Below are positions 61,301-64,000 of a stretch of 64,000 nucleotides of DNA, one piece after another (position 1 is the stretch's first letter; each line of letters begins with the position of its first letter). The position numbers and the translations under genes were made by a program. The notes under the pieces are model-generated. The model did no database searches and was not told where the DNA came from. It saw only the letters and a program-made list of their open reading frames with translations. The stretch covers positions 3,658,001-3,722,000 of the forward strand of contig JANTQA010000026.1 in the NCBI GenBank assembly GCA_027625915.1, written 5' to 3'. This DNA is from Anaeramoeba flamelloides (Eukaryota > Metamonada > Anaeramoebidae).

Positions 61301-63817
61301 TTGAAATATTAATCAAAGAAAAAGAAACCAAATAAAAAATTTGCTTTCGAAATCAATACTTTCCAACATAAAACGAAAAATATGTTTTCCCATTTTCAAG
61401 AATTAACTTAATTCTCAAACAAAATAATAGGTTACTTTTTTTGGTTTTATAATGGAAACATGTAAATTTTGAATTTCAAAAAAGAGACTCAAATCAATAA
61501 ATTGTTTAAATGAGGCTAACTCATCCATTCCATAAGTCGAAACACAAATTACAAAAAAAAAAAAATTTCAAGATCTTGACAAGATTTCTTTTTATTTTCA
61601 AAAATGACTACTCCCTTAATTTCAAATGGGAAAATAATTCTTAGTCATCTTTTTGAATGGGAAATAATAAAAAAGTCTAATTGTTTAATTTTATTGGAAT
61701 TAATAATTGTTTTATTTAAGCATGTTTTTAACAATTCTACACATTTTGAAAGAAGTTTTTTGGAAAGAAATATGTAAATAAAACCAAATTTAATTTTTTT
61801 CTCATTTTTTAAAAAAAAATAATTTTGATAATAATATTTTTTTTTTTTATAAAATCACAGAATTTTACATTCAAATAATGAACAGACACATCTATTGTTG
61901 TATACATTTGTTTTTGGAATTTATTAAATTTATGTAACAAAGAATAATTTAACCACACGAAATCCACTTAAAGTTATGGTTTTCATTTTCTTTTTTTTTG
62001 ACATTGAAATTAAAATAATTAAAGAATAAATACTGCTATTTTAAAAAAGTGGATGGTTTTTTTATAATTCTACATTTGGTGTGTTAAAAGATTGATTAAA
62101 AATGATTATTTAATTAGTTTTTATATATATTTTAAGGATTTTTACAAACAATTATTTTGGAGGAAAATTAAATGTAAGTTTTCAAAAATAGAAATTAAAA
62201 AAAAATTTGAACAAGTCGTTTAAAAGAATCAACAAGTTTCATTATTAATAAACTTGGTGAATTCGTGTCATAATTTGAATTTTGAAAAAAAAAAAAAAAG
62301 TCACAAATTGATTTATTAAGGAGGTACATTCAAAATGAATTTTTCAGATACATTCCAAAAAACCTTCCTGAATTCTGGCACTACTCGACTCAATAACATT
62401 AGTATCGTTTTATTGGAAAGATAAAAAAAAAAAAAACACATCTTTTTTTTTTAAAAAAGCGAAATAAGTATGAAAAAATATTCAGTGTTAAGTTTGTATC
62501 TTCTTTTAAACTGTTTTCATGCTATTTTTTTAAACTTTTTTGTAATCAATATTTTAAAATGGGTTTTTACAAATGATGGAATGAGCAAATTAATATCTTA
62601 CGTTTTTTCATATTCAAGAGAAACGTTGCAAGTTAAAATATAAGCATTTTCAACTCTTTTAGGCATTTTAGGATGTCTTGGGCCATGATCAAGAACAATG
62701 CCATCAATGAATTTAGTTTCTGTATCCAATTTGTGTCGCATTAACATTATTTCGATCATATGCAAATCGATTGGAATTACGCCTGCTTTTTTATTAGGCT
62801 TCCTTTGCACAGTTAACACTGCATTGACAACAATTTCTGAAAGCAAATCGGCAACCTCTTGTTTTAATTTGGTTCGAAGACTTGTTTGTGCAACTTCAAT
62901 CAGAAATTCTTTCGTAATTTCCTTTTCAATTTTGAATGAATCGAGAAAATCGACAGCCTTTGTCCTACATAACTTAAATGCTTCGACTAGGATCCTTGGA
63001 TGAACTCCTTCCAACAAATATCTTTCAGCTTGCTTTAAAAGCTCGCCAATAATTAAAATTGTTGAGGTGGTTCCATCTCCACTAATACGATCTTGTGTCG
63101 ATGCAGTGCTAGCTATCATTCCTGCTGTTGGATTTGTAATTTGCTATTCAATATTTTTTTCATTTTTGTTTTAAAAATAGGGAAAAATATGAAGTTGGAC
63201 CCAAAGAAGAAGATTTCAAACAATATATTTGTACAAAGGATTCGACAAATTAAAAAAAGAAATGAATAGATTTCAAAAGTCCAAATAGGGTATTGCAAGA
63301 GAAAAATAAAAAGACTTTTTTTTTTTTTTTTTTTAATTATGAGGGGAGGATTTGAACCAAAGCCCTTTAAAAAAAGAAGAAAACATTTTTTTGTATTTCT
63401 AAGATCGTTATAGAGGAATTGAAAAGAAAATTTAATCAAAAACAAAAAAAAAAAAAAACAAAAAAAGAACAAAATCTTTTTCAGTGACAAAATGTTTTGT
63501 TTCGAATATTCCTTTCATACCTTGGAAGTTGTTTTTGAGATCTTTTTTCTTTTTCAATTTTTCAGCTTTTTTTTTATATTTTTTAAAAATTGTATATGAA
63601 AAAATGTAAAACCCCTTACCATTTCATCAAGAAGAACTTTACCATCTTTGGTGATTTTAATATCACCAGATCCAGAAACAAGCATTTTAATTGTTCCTTT
63701 TGGACCAAGGTTTGATCGAAGAACAGCTTGGAGCCCTTTGGCAGCTGATAAATTGATGTACAATGCTTGTCCGAATTGTGCAATATCTGAGTTTTTATTA
63801 AGTTGACGGAGTGACAT
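55368..63817 (-). CDS. CCT6: T-complex protein 1 subunit zeta (CCT6), three exons
   Basis: This is one of the eight subunits of the cytosolic group II chaperonin that folds actin, tubulin and other proteins with ATP. Exons on the minus strand are 63817-63620, 63143-62602 and 56247-55368. Joins are in phase (Met66|Gln67; AC+T = Thr247) and give 539 residues, close to the usual ~530. Zeta-type identity comes from the N-terminus ([20 protein letters not shown]), [14 protein letters not shown] (33-46), [16 protein letters not shown] (88-93), [31 protein letters not shown] (415-423) and [15 protein letters not shown] near the C-terminus. The start at 63817 is chosen because family members begin at this point; an in-frame ATG six codons upstream (63835) is possible. 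The family's QDD before GDGTT is QDR here, a small oddity. GC content is well above that of the introns. It runs convergent to the LINE and the small + strand candidates. Confidence 0.95.
57405..57553 (+). repeat. Copy of the GCCCATTTCAAAAATTTTGACTCAC-type repeat
   Basis: It begins CGTAATGCCCATTTCAAAAA and matches the inverse of about 15560-15718, and 284-425 in the same orientation. Its partner arm is not seen. Confidence 0.5.
59437..60188. mobile_element. ~750-bp foldback element with ~90-bp arms
   Basis: Left arm 59437-59527 and right arm 60097-60188 are inverse copies with few mismatches; the inner ends read AAGAAACTCTAGT and ACTAGAGTTTCTT. The spacer contains an unusual ACCCATAC/ATACCAATACC-rich stretch (59815-60000). 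Open frames in the two arms are mirror products of the arms, not genes. Confidence 0.65.
60490..61619. mobile_element. 1130-bp TTAAGGGA-ended element
   Basis: The left end TTAAGGGACTAGTCTTCTAC and right end (inverse of TTAAGGGAGTAGTCATTTTT) form inverted repeats differing at one of the first 14 positions. It is related to the nested elements in the first giant intron. No transposase frame is present. Confidence 0.55.
63144..63619 (-). other. 476-nt intron 1 of CCT6
   Basis: Donor GAAATG|GTAAGG, acceptor TTGAATAG|C. The join restores the conserved DEM-QITNPTA sequence of the chaperonin. The 124-residue minus-strand open frame here is intronic and Phe/Lys-biased. Confidence 0.9.
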
Positions 63818-64000
63818 TTGTTTGGAAATCAGCAAAAGATAGTTTGAAAATAATGAAAATTTTTCCAGATCTCTTCAACTTTTGTTTTTTTTTTTATAAT
63901 TATTCTTCTGAAGTAATTTTCTCAATTTTGAGAGATTTAGTCATTTTTAACACAACCCCAGAAAAAAATTTACTTTTGTCTCTTAATTGATTTCGAAAAC
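63818..64000. other. 5' flank of CCT6
   Basis: AT-rich DNA upstream of the chaperonin start on the minus strand. It should contain its promoter, but no recognisable core element could be assigned. Confidence 0.4.

Larger units (their letters stand above)
56248..62601 (-). other. 6354-nt intron 2 of CCT6
   Basis: Donor AAAAAC|GTAAGA, acceptor AAAATAG|T. It contains a Lys/Phe-coding A/T homopolymer region (57100-57300), an inverted-repeat relative (57405-57553), a TA microsatellite (57977-58002), a 750-bp foldback (59437-60188) and a TTAAGGGA element (60490-61619). No nested gene is seen; the short open frames at 57006, 59335 and 60089 belong to homopolymers or the foldback arms. Confidence 0.85.

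Noticed and set aside
63336-63370. tRNA-like B box (GGTTCAAATCC on the minus strand)
   Set aside because: The flanking bases do not form a T stem, no A box or cloverleaf is found upstream, and the site lies in CCT6 intron 1.

Overview
This window looks like nuclear DNA of an AT-rich unicellular eukaryote. Three things point that way: spliceosomal introns with GTAAGN donors and mostly TAG acceptors; a eukaryotic-only chaperonin gene (CCT zeta); and a host-type protein full of Lys/Glu-rich, Asn-rich and Thr tracts. The recognised host genes all end in TAA. The style recalls amoeboid protists such as anaeramoebids or amoebozoans, but nothing here fixes the lineage.

Host genes are sparse. (1) 9767-21247 (+) is a polytopic membrane protein, possibly of the drug/metabolite-transporter fold. 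Its last exon of 121 nt appears to lie beyond a 9.8-kb intron. (2) 28846-33576 (+) is an unrecognised 1576-residue low-complexity-rich protein in one exon. (3) 55368-63817 (-) is CCT6/TCP-1 zeta in three exons, with introns of 476 and 6354 nt. All four recognised splice junctions of CCT6 keep frame and rebuild a 539-residue protein. Weaker coding-like islands lie near 22690, 27673 and 54812, and a decayed Lys/Glu-rich coding fragment at 40574.

The rest is mainly mobile and repetitive DNA. Recognisable families are: a large foldback element with CACAGGTATTAC ends set in TA microsatellites (451-3443, 6103-7500); TTAAGGGA-ended elements, nested three deep in the first giant intron (11897-14222); ~550-bp elements with AACTC ends (16160, 21531, 24772); ~540-bp TAAAC-ended elements (12966, 17240, 26409); an unclassified 1.2-kb repeat (17838, 33885, 38583); and several hairpin-type miniature elements.

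The most striking stretch is 41332-52990. It is one APE-type LINE, with an ORF1 bearing two RRM-like domains and an ORF2 bearing endonuclease, reverse transcriptase and a CCHC-like finger. It is interrupted ten times at TA dinucleotides. Eight interruptions are ~197-bp palindromic miniature elements. One is a 4245-bp relative with the same ends, carrying a broken Tc1/mariner-type transposase gene and a 65-bp tandem array. One is an unrelated 373-bp foldback element. At every interruption the LINE frame continues across the site once the insert and one TA are ignored. Only four other copies of the ~197-bp family, all scattered, are seen in the remaining ~52 kb.
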